Source of the DNA: an uncultured Gammaproteobacteria bacterium
GTDB lineage: Bacteria > Pseudomonadota > Gammaproteobacteria > JAADHQ01
Direction of reading: 5' to 3'
Assembly (NCBI GenBank): GCA_947258655.1
Contig: CAMYJD010000015.1
Location: 1 to 52,379 of the forward strand
Length of the DNA: 52,379 nucleotides
The position numbers and the translations under genes are program-made. Below are positions 27,152-35,968 of this stretch, in pieces. Each line of letters opens with the position of its first letter. Positions within the stretch are counted from its first letter, which is position 1. The notes beneath the pieces are model-generated. The model saw only the letters and a program-made list of their open reading frames with translations. It ran no database searches and was not told the origin of the DNA.

Positions 27152-28540
27152 TTATTTAACTATCCTTGAATATCCGGATATTTCATTATTGTTTGTTGTG
27201 TTGTGTTCCTGGAGTCTAATTCTGTAATAACTGCTAGCGATATATCCGGAATAATACCAGAACAGAAAAGAGATGGCATTAAAGCCAAGTACATTCTTGT
27301 ACGGGAGCGATAATGTAAATATTACCGTAACAGCAAGCCAGCCTGATGCCAATACCCCTGAAGATATATTATATTTAGATAAACGGCGGGCATCATTGAA
27401 AATCATAACAATAAAAATAATAAACATCGTCAATCCAAGTATTCCGGTTTCCCACGTTAAAAAGCCAATCGCAGTCTCTCCTGCGCCAACTACCTTGCTT
27501 AAATATGAATATTCGCCCATTAGATCAACGCGCTTTGTAGGAGCTACGTTGCCAGCACCAAGACCGAATAACAGTTTTACTGGCTGGTTTGATAGTAAAG
27601 AGAAAGGTGCGGCTATCATATCAAGACGTGTATTATTCTCATGTTCCTTTACATGAGATGTTGCAAGGACTGCGCCGCCTTTCTTCGGTATTAGAAGATC
27701 TGGATTAAATTCTTGTCCTCTGTACAGGTACTTTATGAACCTATCCGGGTCAGTCAGAAATTCTCCTATACCTACTCGTTGCCTGTCATCTGCCATAAAA
27801 AATATGTTATATGCGCCCGCAAAAATGAAGCCAAATAATGCTGTTATAACCATTACGCTGGCAATTCTCTTTTTTACTTCGCGGCCCCCAGATGAAAAAA
27901 ATAGCACAGTAAAGACTGCAAATGGTAATAATACCAGTGTGCCTTTCGTTTCATTTATCGTGGTCGGTAAAAAAAGAAGCAGCCCCATGGCGATTAAAGT
28001 TTTTGCGGATAAACGTTTTTTTAAATAAAAGGCTAGCAAAACCACGATTACAGATACCAGTAATATGGATAAAGCGGAGGAAGTTTCCAGTGTCCCTCTG
28101 ACTACATCGCCTGAATATTTACCTTTGAATTGAATAAATTTCTGGAAAAATGCGATAGGAAATTGCACGAGTGCCAAAACAAGCAGCAGCTTGAGCTGTG
28201 ACGCTATTTGTTTGTCTGAAAACTCATAGACTGCTGGCAATAGAAAGAATGGTATTAATTTTAAATAAATCCTTGCGCCTAGAAAGATTGAACCTGGTGA
28301 TTCATTATTAATGATTACGCCGAATATTAGATGTGTCAGATATAAAGTAAATAACACGATATATCCCGGCGGAAGGAAGAATGATCTGGTCTGAGAAATT
28401 CGCAGAATAATAAATATGAAGAGCATTGCACTTATTAATTCAGACAAATAGGTAAAACTATAAGGCAATATGTGCAGCTTAGTAGCCATATAGTCAATAA
28501 TCAGTACAGATAAGAGTAGAATGTATGGTACTTTATTCAT
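27152..28540 (-). CDS. O-antigen polymerase/ligase-like membrane protein (Wzy/WaaL family)
   Basis: The 462-residue product is very hydrophobic, with about ten to twelve predicted membrane segments, e.g. YILLLSVLIIDYMA, LISAMLFIFIILRI, ALSILLVSVIVVLLAFYL, LIAMGLLLFLPTTINETKG, VMVITALFGFIFAGAYNIFF. It has a large loop at about 245-340 and closing segments FLTWETGILGLTMFIIFIVM and FNAISFLFWYYSGYIA. A long periplasmic loop flanked by helices is typical of Wzy polymerases and WaaL ligases. The NETKGT motif resembles that in O-antigen ligase-like proteins. It is the only such gene in the window and would polymerise or ligate the glycan at the periplasmic face. Polymerase versus ligase cannot be decided from sequence. 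Confidence 0.78.
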   Translation of the reverse strand: MNKVPYILLLSVLIIDYMATKLHILPYSFTYLSELISAMLFIFIILRISQTRSFFLPPGYIVLFTLYLTHLIFGVIINNESPGSIFLGARIYLKLIPFFLLPAVYEFSDKQIASQLKLLLVLALVQFPIAFFQKFIQFKGKYSGDVVRGTLETSSALSILLVSVIVVLLAFYLKKRLSAKTLIAMGLLLFLPTTINETKGTLVLLPFAVFTVLFFSSGGREVKKRIASVMVITALFGFIFAGAYNIFFMADDRQRVGIGEFLTDPDRFIKYLYRGQEFNPDLLIPKKGGAVLATSHVKEHENNTRLDMIAAPFSLLSNQPVKLLFGLGAGNVAPTKRVDLMGEYSYLSKVVGAGETAIGFLTWETGILGLTMFIIFIVMIFNDARRLSKYNISSGVLASGWLAVTVIFTLSLPYKNVLGFNAISFLFWYYSGYIASSYYRIRLQEHNTTNNNEISGYSRIVK

Positions 28541-28708
28541 AATTATACATGATATAGATTACATAGATGTCAATATAGAAATTACAATAGGATCTCAAAT
28601 TGAATTTATCCAGTTAAATATTGGTTAGAGGTCATTAAGAAATAATGTCAGTATCGTAAATATCATTCTGCCTCTATCTTTTCAATTTTCACACCATACA
28701 AATCCTGA

Positions 28709-29962
28709 TTATTTTCTTTCAACTTGAAGCAGCTTCCTGTACCTGTCTTCAACGATCTGCGATAAATGCTTGTAGGTCCTATACTGTGTAACGTAGTTAT
28801 AGCCCTTATCTCCCATGGCTATGGCCAACTCTTTATCTGACAGAATATCTATGATTGCCTGTGCAAATGCCTGTTCATTGTATGGTACACATATGCCTGC
28901 GCCACTTTCCCTGATGACAAGACTTTGCTCGGGGTGGTCATTAGCCACGACCGGTTTACGTAACGCCATATATTCGATCAGCTTCGTCGGGGAAGTTGAA
29001 TTTAAAATGGGAGTTGGGTAAAAAGGTGAAACGCATACATCTGCCTTTTTCACATAATCAAGGGCCTCATTTCGTGGGAGATTACCAGTGAATATTACAT
29101 TGTCTTGTATGTCGAATATTTTGGCCTCATTTTCGAGTAATTCGATATCACGTTGCTGTTCCGTAGATCCTATCATATATAATTCTGTTGCTGGTATTGC
29201 TTTGTTCACTATAGCAAATGCCCTGATCAAAAAATCAAGTTTTCGTGTGCCCAGGAGCGTGCCCAGGTACACGATCATAAGTTTTTCATGATTACAATCG
29301 ACATTTTCGCCAGCGTTAACCTGCTGAAACATCTTCAGCGAGATGCCCATAGGGACAGGTGTCAGTTTATCTTCAGGAACTCCGTTTGCCATAACATCTT
29401 TTTTCATCTGTTCACTTTGCACAAATATATGATCAGAAAATTTTGCAATTATTCTGTATAAGATAAATTTGAATGCATACCCTCTTATCAGATATAGGGC
29501 GGAATATCGGGCAATACCAGCGCGAGCCTCATATATAGATGCCTCCGGAAACGGATAGGAGAGCCAGTATACGAATCTGCAATTATTCAATTTCGCCGCA
29601 ATGATGGCAAACAGTGCAGATAGAAACTTGTCCTTAACCTGAATAAAATCATAATTATTGGTCGAAGTGAGTTTGAATACCTTGAAGTCATTGGCGACGC
29701 CCATTAAATGCTTTTTGATTCTACTCAAACGCGACTCGCCATTATCAGTCGCACCGACAAATACTCTTGAGGATCTCCATTCCGTTACATAGCTCTTGTT
29801 GCAGGCTTCTTCGGATTGCAAAATCCAATCTATATTATGGCCCTTATTAACCATTTCCTCTGCAAACAATTCGGTGACATCGACGCGAAATGGCGGATAT
29901 GTATCAGCAGAAATAATCAGATAATTAAAGGCTTTCTGCTCGTCTCTAGTTTGATTATCCAT
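28709..29962 (-). CDS. GT4-family glycosyltransferase
   Basis: The 417-residue GT-B protein has ISADTYPPFRVDVTELFAEE at the start. The acceptor domain has FVQSEQMKKDVMANGVPEDK, followed by the linker PVPMGISLKMF. The donor domain has IVYLGTLLGTRKLDFLIRAF and the acidic motif in TSPTKLIEYMALRKPVVAND. It belongs to the minus-strand series that includes the polymerase-like gene (168 bases downstream) and a sulfotransferase starting 35 bases upstream of its own start, so it is probably co-transcribed with that sulfotransferase. Confidence 0.9.
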   Translation of the reverse strand: MDNQTRDEQKAFNYLIISADTYPPFRVDVTELFAEEMVNKGHNIDWILQSEEACNKSYVTEWRSSRVFVGATDNGESRLSRIKKHLMGVANDFKVFKLTSTNNYDFIQVKDKFLSALFAIIAAKLNNCRFVYWLSYPFPEASIYEARAGIARYSALYLIRGYAFKFILYRIIAKFSDHIFVQSEQMKKDVMANGVPEDKLTPVPMGISLKMFQQVNAGENVDCNHEKLMIVYLGTLLGTRKLDFLIRAFAIVNKAIPATELYMIGSTEQQRDIELLENEAKIFDIQDNVIFTGNLPRNEALDYVKKADVCVSPFYPTPILNSTSPTKLIEYMALRKPVVANDHPEQSLVIRESGAGICVPYNEQAFAQAIIDILSDKELAIAMGDKGYNYVTQYRTYKHLSQIVEDRYRKLLQVERK

Positions 29963-29997
29963 AACTAAAACAATCTACTATGCTCTTTTGTAGGTAT

Positions 29998-30783
29998 TCA
30001 ATAAGCAAGATAGTTTCTCGCTTTTTCGTAAACGGGAATACATAGTTCTTCAATTGACGATTTTTCCCGCTCTGATAGCTTGCTTGCTTTGTCCAGACTA
30101 CGAGTGCTGATGGATTCTGCGTATTGCGTCTGATAGGGCAAGTCTATAAATCTGTAGATCATCGGCAGAATTTCATTTTTATTTATTACCAGTTCATTGT
30201 AGTCAACAATCATGACTATATCCTCGCCGACTTTATCGAGCAGTTCATAAACCTGTAATATCTTTGCATTGTACGAATAACATGCTCTTTCAAGTCTGCT
30301 GATACCCAGATAGCCATATCGATCAAATCGTGCTCGAATTTTATTGGGTAACAACTCGTATCCACAGCCACAGAATAATTCATTCAAGGCAAAGCGGCTC
30401 CAGTTATGCAGTAGTGAGTAAACGACTGAATAAGGATTTCGCAAAAGCCAGATTAATTTAAATGATGGCTGGTGCTCAAAGTATTCAGGGTAGCATTCGT
30501 TCAAGTAGGTAGTCTGAAAGCAATATCGGCCATCTTCTTTGGCGTGATCCTTATACCCGGATAAAATCTGGGCACCATCCAGCTCGTCATCCTTACTCCA
30601 GGCAAAATCGATCATGCCATTACTATGGGTTATTACGTTGGACAGCATAGTGCCCCCGGAACGTTGACATCCGCTAATAAGTACAGAATCTGGAAAATCA
30701 TTAATTCTCTTTAATAAATGACATCCCCTTGATCTGACATGTTTTCCGAATTTTTTCCAACTCCTGATGCGCGGCTGTGACAT
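29998..30783 (-). CDS. Sulfotransferase
   Basis: Started at the ATG at 30783, the protein has 261 residues; the open frame reaches 30912, but those extra 43 residues show no family feature. The 5'-phosphosulfate loop is SVLISGCQRSGGTMLSN (residues 33-49), with GG in place of the usual GT. The 3'-phosphate segment is WLLRNPYSVVYSLLHNW. The C-terminus is YEKARNYLAY. It ends 35 bases before the start of a GT4 gene on the same strand. An IS30 relic lies 180 bases upstream of its start. Confidence 0.8.
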   Translation of the reverse strand: MSQPRIRSWKKFGKHVRSRGCHLLKRINDFPDSVLISGCQRSGGTMLSNVITHSNGMIDFAWSKDDELDGAQILSGYKDHAKEDGRYCFQTTYLNECYPEYFEHQPSFKLIWLLRNPYSVVYSLLHNWSRFALNELFCGCGYELLPNKIRARFDRYGYLGISRLERACYSYNAKILQVYELLDKVGEDIVMIVDYNELVINKNEILPMIYRFIDLPYQTQYAESISTRSLDKASKLSEREKSSIEELCIPVYEKARNYLAY

Positions 30784-30960
30784 AAAAAACTCTATTACTC
30801 CAGATTTGTAAATTAATTGATACCGACAACATATTAAATATAAACAGTGAATAATGTTAAAATTGCAATGAAAACAACATGTTTTCAATGCCAGATCAAC
30901 GGTGCGCGTCAAATTAGATTCTATCTGGCCTCATTAATGAATAATCGCTAATCAATATTA

Positions 30961-31811
30961 CGTGAATTCAATTTGTAAGTGCAACTTTATACATCTACAA
31001 TGTGTTCGATCTCAGGCACGTTGTGTGCTCCCAGGCCTGGTAAGACAAAGGAGCACAGGAAAGGCAATACACCCAGCTTGCTCAAAAATAGGGATACCTG
31101 ATTTTATCCAATTCAATGCAAGTAAAACACAATGGAATGTCAGCGCTATTATTGCTGTTCACGAATCATCGTTTAGTCGCGATATTCGCATAATTCCGGT
31201 CTGGGAGCTATCGTTCTCGGCAAGTCCAATATCTCATGTAAACCAGGCCTATTATCAAATCATTGACCTGAGCCCTTACCGGATCAGAGCAGTGCAATAA
31301 GTGCTACGGGATCCATTTCAGGCATGGCTAGGTACCTATTCAGGTGTCGAATCAACATCGGTTCAGGGTCATCAATAGTCGCAGCTCTCAGGATGGCTGG
31401 GTACAGCTGCCGTCATTGGTAAAATCATCAGTGTGCTTTGGTGTGCCGGCTCGTACGGAAATGATGCCCTGCCTTAATTCCCCGTGTTCTACCAAGAATC
31501 AGCATGCAGCGTATCTAATACGAATATCCAGTTATTCTGTTATCTAACTGGCCTTAGATGTTGGACCTTAAACTGTGTATGACATGGAAATCGCAACAAG
31601 GTAGATGGATAGCGTTTGTATTGAAAACAACAATGGCCGCATTGAGCAGTGGTTGCCCAGGTGGAAAGTATTGTGGCTTTTACTCGTAAGCAAATCGAAC
31701 TTGTTATGGATATATAAAACAAACAAGTGCGTAAATACGCTAGATTCAATAATCCTAATGAGGATATTTTTGTGATTGAGACCATGATTGAACTGGGAAC
31801 TTGAATTTATG
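30961..31811 (+). mobile_element. Decayed IS30-family copy with intact left terminal repeat
   Basis: The first 25 bases are identical to the left terminal repeat of the IS30 at 23021. The interior is badly eroded: near 31070 ATACACCCAGCTTGCTC parallels ATACACAGCTTACCC, and at 31673-31803 a broken frame still reads FTRKQIELVMD, NPNEDIF and IELGT-stop, parallel to the transposase C-terminus. The right end at about 31811 keeps AACTTGAATTTATG. It is about 220 bp shorter than the complete copy, so it has internal deletions. Flanks are TTA on the left and TTT on the right. Confidence 0.82.
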
Positions 31812-31883
31812 TTTTATCGTAGATCTATCAGTGATAAGTCAGTAATCTTAATAGGTAACAGATCAAGTATAAATCGAACAATA

Positions 31884-32861
31884 TTACCAGTCGTAACTCT
31901 CACCTATTAATTTATATAATTTCTCATTGTATGGGCGGAAATAATCGTCTAAATATTTATAGATCTCGGGGTCGATCTTGCTTCTGTTGCTTGATACATT
32001 AAGTGGTTTTAAATCTTTAATGTGATATCCACTATCAACCCCAACAAATTCAAAAACACGTTTGAGAGTATCCAGTGGTTCACTAAAGAATTTTTCACAA
32101 TTAAGAATCAATATCTGCTCTCGTGGAAAATACTTGAGATATCTTTCAATCTGCTCATGATATACTCCACGCTTCTTGTAGGAGTAATGTCCAAACATAT
32201 TATTCTTGTAATCCTTGTTCTTCAGGATAGGGTCCAATCGACTCTCTTCTGCTTGAAGAGCTTCAAGTACAGGTAGGGTTTCCATTGGGCCGCGCTCTTC
32301 ATGAAAATAGTGAGATAGAGCTCGTTCTGTAGGATTCCTCAATATCGCTATTAGCTTAACCTGCGGGACCATCTCACGAATTCGTTTTGGTGCGAGAGGA
32401 TGAAATAAATAAAGAGGCGACGCTTCAAGTGTTTTTCCGTTTACGCCTAGTTTTCTTTTTAATGGAAAATGGGCGCGATACCACGCGGGTCCCTTGCTGT
32501 AACTATCTGCTTCTTGTTGAAGCCCGCCATCAAAAAAATGTATTTCCTTATGATAACCGGGGAAGATTTGTGGATGTTGGGCCATGTAGTTATATAAACT
32601 GGTGGTTCCGGCCTTTTGAGCCCCTAAAATAAGGATATGAGGTGGTGATCGCCATGGCCAGACAAGCTGTCGAGAACGTATGACAATGCTCCGTAAAAAT
32701 TCCTTCATCCAGCCGGGTAAACTGTGCTTTAAGCCTGGGTACTTTTGCTTTACTTTATTTTCTAGGGTGGCCAAGGAGAATTCCGGTTTAGTTCGATCTT
32801 CATTGATTATCGTATGATAATCAATGAAGATTTTAATTAAGATTACCATATATCCTGCCAC
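31884..32861 (-). CDS. Sulfotransferase (heparan-sulfate-type Sulfotransfer_1)
   Basis: The 325-residue protein carries ILILGAQKAGTTSLYNYMA (residues 76-94), the 5'-phosphosulfate loop with the Lys used by heparan and glycan sulfotransferases. It is followed by HPQIFPGYHKEIHFFD and the 3'-phosphate motif AILRNPTERALSHYFHE. The later YLKYFPREQILILNCEKFFSEP and the C-terminal KLYKLIGESYDW are typical of this glycan-specific branch. Starts at 32861 and 32849 are possible. It belongs to the minus-strand sulfotransferase run and is the member most like known glycosaminoglycan sulfotransferases. Confidence 0.88.
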   Translation of the reverse strand: MAGYMVILIKIFIDYHTIINEDRTKPEFSLATLENKVKQKYPGLKHSLPGWMKEFLRSIVIRSRQLVWPWRSPPHILILGAQKAGTTSLYNYMAQHPQIFPGYHKEIHFFDGGLQQEADSYSKGPAWYRAHFPLKRKLGVNGKTLEASPLYLFHPLAPKRIREMVPQVKLIAILRNPTERALSHYFHEERGPMETLPVLEALQAEESRLDPILKNKDYKNNMFGHYSYKKRGVYHEQIERYLKYFPREQILILNCEKFFSEPLDTLKRVFEFVGVDSGYHIKDLKPLNVSSNRSKIDPEIYKYLDDYFRPYNEKLYKLIGESYDW

Positions 32862-33127
32862 GTATTTATTGTGATTACAAGATCTGAATGATCTCTAGAA
32901 AAGAACATAGCCTGCATCATTCCTAAGCAAGACACGCGGGCCAAGCACCCTGAACTCACCAATTGTTTATTCGGATTTGTTTACTCTATGATTCTTTGTT
33001 CATGGGTGAGCTAGTCAGATGATATGATTTTTTCATATCTTCAGTTTCACTGTGCATCTATAAGCATTCACAGTGCGCGATATGTATTACATCATGAATA
33101 ACGGCGGGAAGTACAGAATCTAGCGTA

Positions 33128-34144
33128 TCAATAACGATTCATTTTATTCTGGATCAATGAATCTTTGATGCGCTTGTACAATACAAGTATGTATTTCGGA
33201 CCATACATCTTGAATTCCTGTATAGTGGAATTTATCTTGTCGCGCAAAAGCCAGAGGGTAAGCTTTGTACGAGTTGGATTGACGCTACCATTAGGATTGG
33301 CAACATTGTAGCCCAAGCTGTGAAGCGTTATGCCGGCTATATCCTCCAGGCGGGTTGCTTCTGCAGCGGAAAAGTATTCGGCCCATTTACCACTATTTTT
33401 GACAATTTGCTTGGATTCTGCTTCTCCCTTGTTATCCATGAAAGGCATGGATGAGACAAGTACTTTGGGGTCGAAAGGTAGATCCAGAAAATCACAGATA
33501 GCAGCCAGGCTTGCCTCTGGTTCATTCGTAACCTGTTCATAGGCTACCTCGAAATAATGATTGTCAGGCAATCCAGCCGCTTCGGCTCGCGCAGCTTCGA
33601 TGGTTCGTCGCCATCTATATATGGTGCGCTCCGGTTTTAGTCGCCAACGCCGGTGCATTGACTGCGCGACATCTCTACCATCGCGGTATATATGGATGAA
33701 TTTTGCTTGCGGGAAGACTGTTGAAAGGGTTCTCATGTGCTGGATATACATAGGTGTCTTGTCGCACCACCTGGTCTTCCCCTGGGGCTGAGAGAAGTAG
33801 CGGTAGATGCCATCAATAACACTCGCGAGTCCGTAACCCGTAAGAAATTCGTCGGGGAGTTCTACTTTTTTACCGTCATTAATCGCCCAATATGCTTTGT
33901 GCTGAACTATGGCATTTGCCAAGCTCTGCCGATTTTCCAAATATTGTAAATCGCCGAAGCGACTCGCCTCCTTGATGTAATACGGTAACACATAGGTTTC
34001 GTGGGGCAGCATGTACAGATCGGGATGATGCCCCAAGCAATCGGCAAGCATTGTGGTGCCAGAGCCATTCATGCCCACGACGAAGACAGGTTTGTATTCG
34101 TTTGAATCTGACATTGGAAGACTTGCCTCTTGTTTGGTCATCAA
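33128..34144 (-). CDS. Sulfotransferase (Sulfotransfer_3-type)
   Basis: The 338-residue product has VFVVGMNGSGTTMLADCLGH (residues 20-39) followed by HPDLYMLPHETYVLPYY, and WCDKTPMYIQHM with the conserved K-TP segment. The 3'-phosphate motif is HIYRDGRDVAQSMHRRW. This set is standard for PF13469-like bacterial sulfotransferases. The C-terminal 60 residues are basic and may bind membrane or polyanion. It is separated from its neighbours by 266 and 837 bases, the longer spacer being IS30-like debris. Confidence 0.88.
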   Translation of the reverse strand: MMTKQEASLPMSDSNEYKPVFVVGMNGSGTTMLADCLGHHPDLYMLPHETYVLPYYIKEASRFGDLQYLENRQSLANAIVQHKAYWAINDGKKVELPDEFLTGYGLASVIDGIYRYFSQPQGKTRWCDKTPMYIQHMRTLSTVFPQAKFIHIYRDGRDVAQSMHRRWRLKPERTIYRWRRTIEAARAEAAGLPDNHYFEVAYEQVTNEPEASLAAICDFLDLPFDPKVLVSSMPFMDNKGEAESKQIVKNSGKWAEYFSAAEATRLEDIAGITLHSLGYNVANPNGSVNPTRTKLTLWLLRDKINSTIQEFKMYGPKYILVLYKRIKDSLIQNKMNRY

Positions 34145-34289
34145 TGAAATGTTCTGTCTGTGAAATGATATGTTGATAGGATAGCGTGCATAAATATGTC
34201 AGGTATATCACCAGGATTAATTCCAGGTTTGTCCATTGTTGTAATGGAAAAGCAAATTGTTTTACTCGATATCTGTAACATGATTTAGC
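34145..34289. other. Spacer upstream of a minus-strand sulfotransferase
   Basis: No gene is supported; the promoter for 33128-34144 should be here. The rest of the 837-base gap is treated as candidate IS30 debris. Confidence 0.4.
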
Positions 34290-34950
34290 AGACCTGTTTG
34301 CTTACTGGGTCTTTTTCTAGGCGCTTTTGAATTAAACTGTATCAAAAATGGTCGTATCCACCCCTGGTCAACATAAGACAGGATTCTCCTTATGCACTCT
34401 CGCTATAGACCGTTTTCGTAACGATACCCGATAAAAGCCGAGTTTGCTCTGACTAGCATGCTATTCACTAAGGATTCAATTAGAGTATTATTATAGGCGC
34501 ACTTTTCCTTGTTGATCAATGGGTAATACATGGAAAAGATCATGCTTGTCGCGACATTACCGAGGATAAAATATTATAGTCCAGTCCGGTCGATCCGTAT
34601 ACCCTTTTCTCAGCATAATATTTCAGCTGTTAACGGAGCCATTAAAAGAATTCGACCCGGCTGTCTCAGGTCGGTAGTAGTCGGGTGCATGGTAATGTCC
34701 AGCGGATGAAATATGCCGGTCTTGCGCAGGCAGGACTATAATCGAGCAGGTAAACGGGTAACGTACACTAACATAGAAACAGGTCTGCCTATGCTGGTTG
34801 TTATTCCGCTCAAGGTGTTGACTGCGATACCAGTCACCTGTCTGCATTTTATGAGAAAACTCTGCTGTTGAGAGTCATTGATCTTTTGGTGGAAACATGA
34901 TGTCTGTCTGATGTAAAGTCAGCGTCGTTTCAAATGATCAATAACTTTCC
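34290..34950 (-). mobile_element. Candidate decayed IS30-family copy
   Basis: Minus-strand alignment by eye to the IS30 copy gives ordered matches. TTCTAGGCGCTTTTGAAT near 34315 parallels the complement of the codons for TPNEVFF. TGGTCGTATCCACCCCTGG near 34350 parallels the complement of NGLIRQY and is shared with the relic at 16470. ATGGTAATGTCC...GATGAAATATGCCGGT near 34690 parallels the NEWIYQY region. Frames and terminal repeats are lost. Similarity is lower than for the other relics. Confidence 0.45.
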
Positions 34951-34981
34951 TCTTAGGTGGTGATAAAAAATCGCAGTAAAT

Positions 34982-35968
34982 TTAATCGTTATAGTTTTTT
35001 ATCTTATATTTAATTCTAAGATCAGATATTATGTCACGCAGTTTTTTTGTTTCCAGCTTGCGTTTTATTTCTGTAAGCAGGTATTTCATTTTCCATAATA
35101 TCGTTATCCTGGCAGGTTGTTGTGAGACTGGTAAGTAATTGTAGAAATTCATCTCGTCCCAGCAGGCAGATTCTATGTGGGAAAGCTTGAGTGCTGGTGT
35201 TGACTTCCATGCTTCAAGTCTGTCGCGATCAAATTCCTTACTCTGCTTGACATGAAGTTTTTCCAGATTCTCTGACAATGCATGCTGAGATTTTGCTCTT
35301 TGACTTTTTTGTAGCATCAGTGGGTTGAATTCCACGCCCAAGTATGCGCATAAGCTCTTCGTTGTCTCTTCAGGCTTATTTACCAGATCTTCGAATGTAA
35401 TTGTCATATTGTTTTCGTGTTTTAATTTTTCAAATGAGAATCTTGCATTGTTGATTTTTGTACGCCATAGCTTTGCTGCGCGATATGCGGTCATAGGTCC
35501 CCAGTCGGTTTTCTCCCAGGATAATGCTACAGGCCGTGGATCTCTTACAATATTTATAAATTTTGCATTCGGAAACAGACTAGCCAGATCATCAACCTGA
35601 TCGGTATATCTCGGATTCTTGTCACCCCATATTATTTTACCGAGATTACTGCATCGATCGCTATAGGCTTTCGAAACCAGGTCGCTGAAAGATTTGTTAC
35701 CTGTCCGCGCCTTGTTCCTCATGTATTCATAATACTTTTCCTTTTCTGAAATCATTTCACGACGATACAGTTTCTCGATTAAGGCATCCAGGCCCTGGTT
35801 GTCATATATCCATTTAAGAGGGTAAATGATGCCCTCTTCATATGTAATAAATATATCAGGATGTGCATTAAGGATGTTTTGCAACAATGTTGTACCGGAC
35901 CGATCGCAGCCTAGAATGAACACACATGACGCCTGTTTGTCGCCTGTATATCCTGATGGTGTTGACAT
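34982..35968 (-). CDS. Sulfotransferase (Sulfotransfer_3-type)
   Basis: The 328-residue protein has VFILGCDRSGTTLLQNILNA (residues 16-35), HPDIFITYEEGIIYPL, the WGDKNPRYTDQV segment and the 3'-phosphate motif NIVRDPRPVALSWEKTDWG. A basic C-terminus (KRKLETKKLRD...KYKIKNYND) resembles that of the neighbour at 33128, which suggests the two are related or act at the membrane. It is the outermost of the minus-strand sulfotransferases; a 1.7 kb spacer separates it from the beta-helix genes. Confidence 0.88.
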   Translation of the reverse strand: MSTPSGYTGDKQASCVFILGCDRSGTTLLQNILNAHPDIFITYEEGIIYPLKWIYDNQGLDALIEKLYRREMISEKEKYYEYMRNKARTGNKSFSDLVSKAYSDRCSNLGKIIWGDKNPRYTDQVDDLASLFPNAKFINIVRDPRPVALSWEKTDWGPMTAYRAAKLWRTKINNARFSFEKLKHENNMTITFEDLVNKPEETTKSLCAYLGVEFNPLMLQKSQRAKSQHALSENLEKLHVKQSKEFDRDRLEAWKSTPALKLSHIESACWDEMNFYNYLPVSQQPARITILWKMKYLLTEIKRKLETKKLRDIISDLRIKYKIKNYND

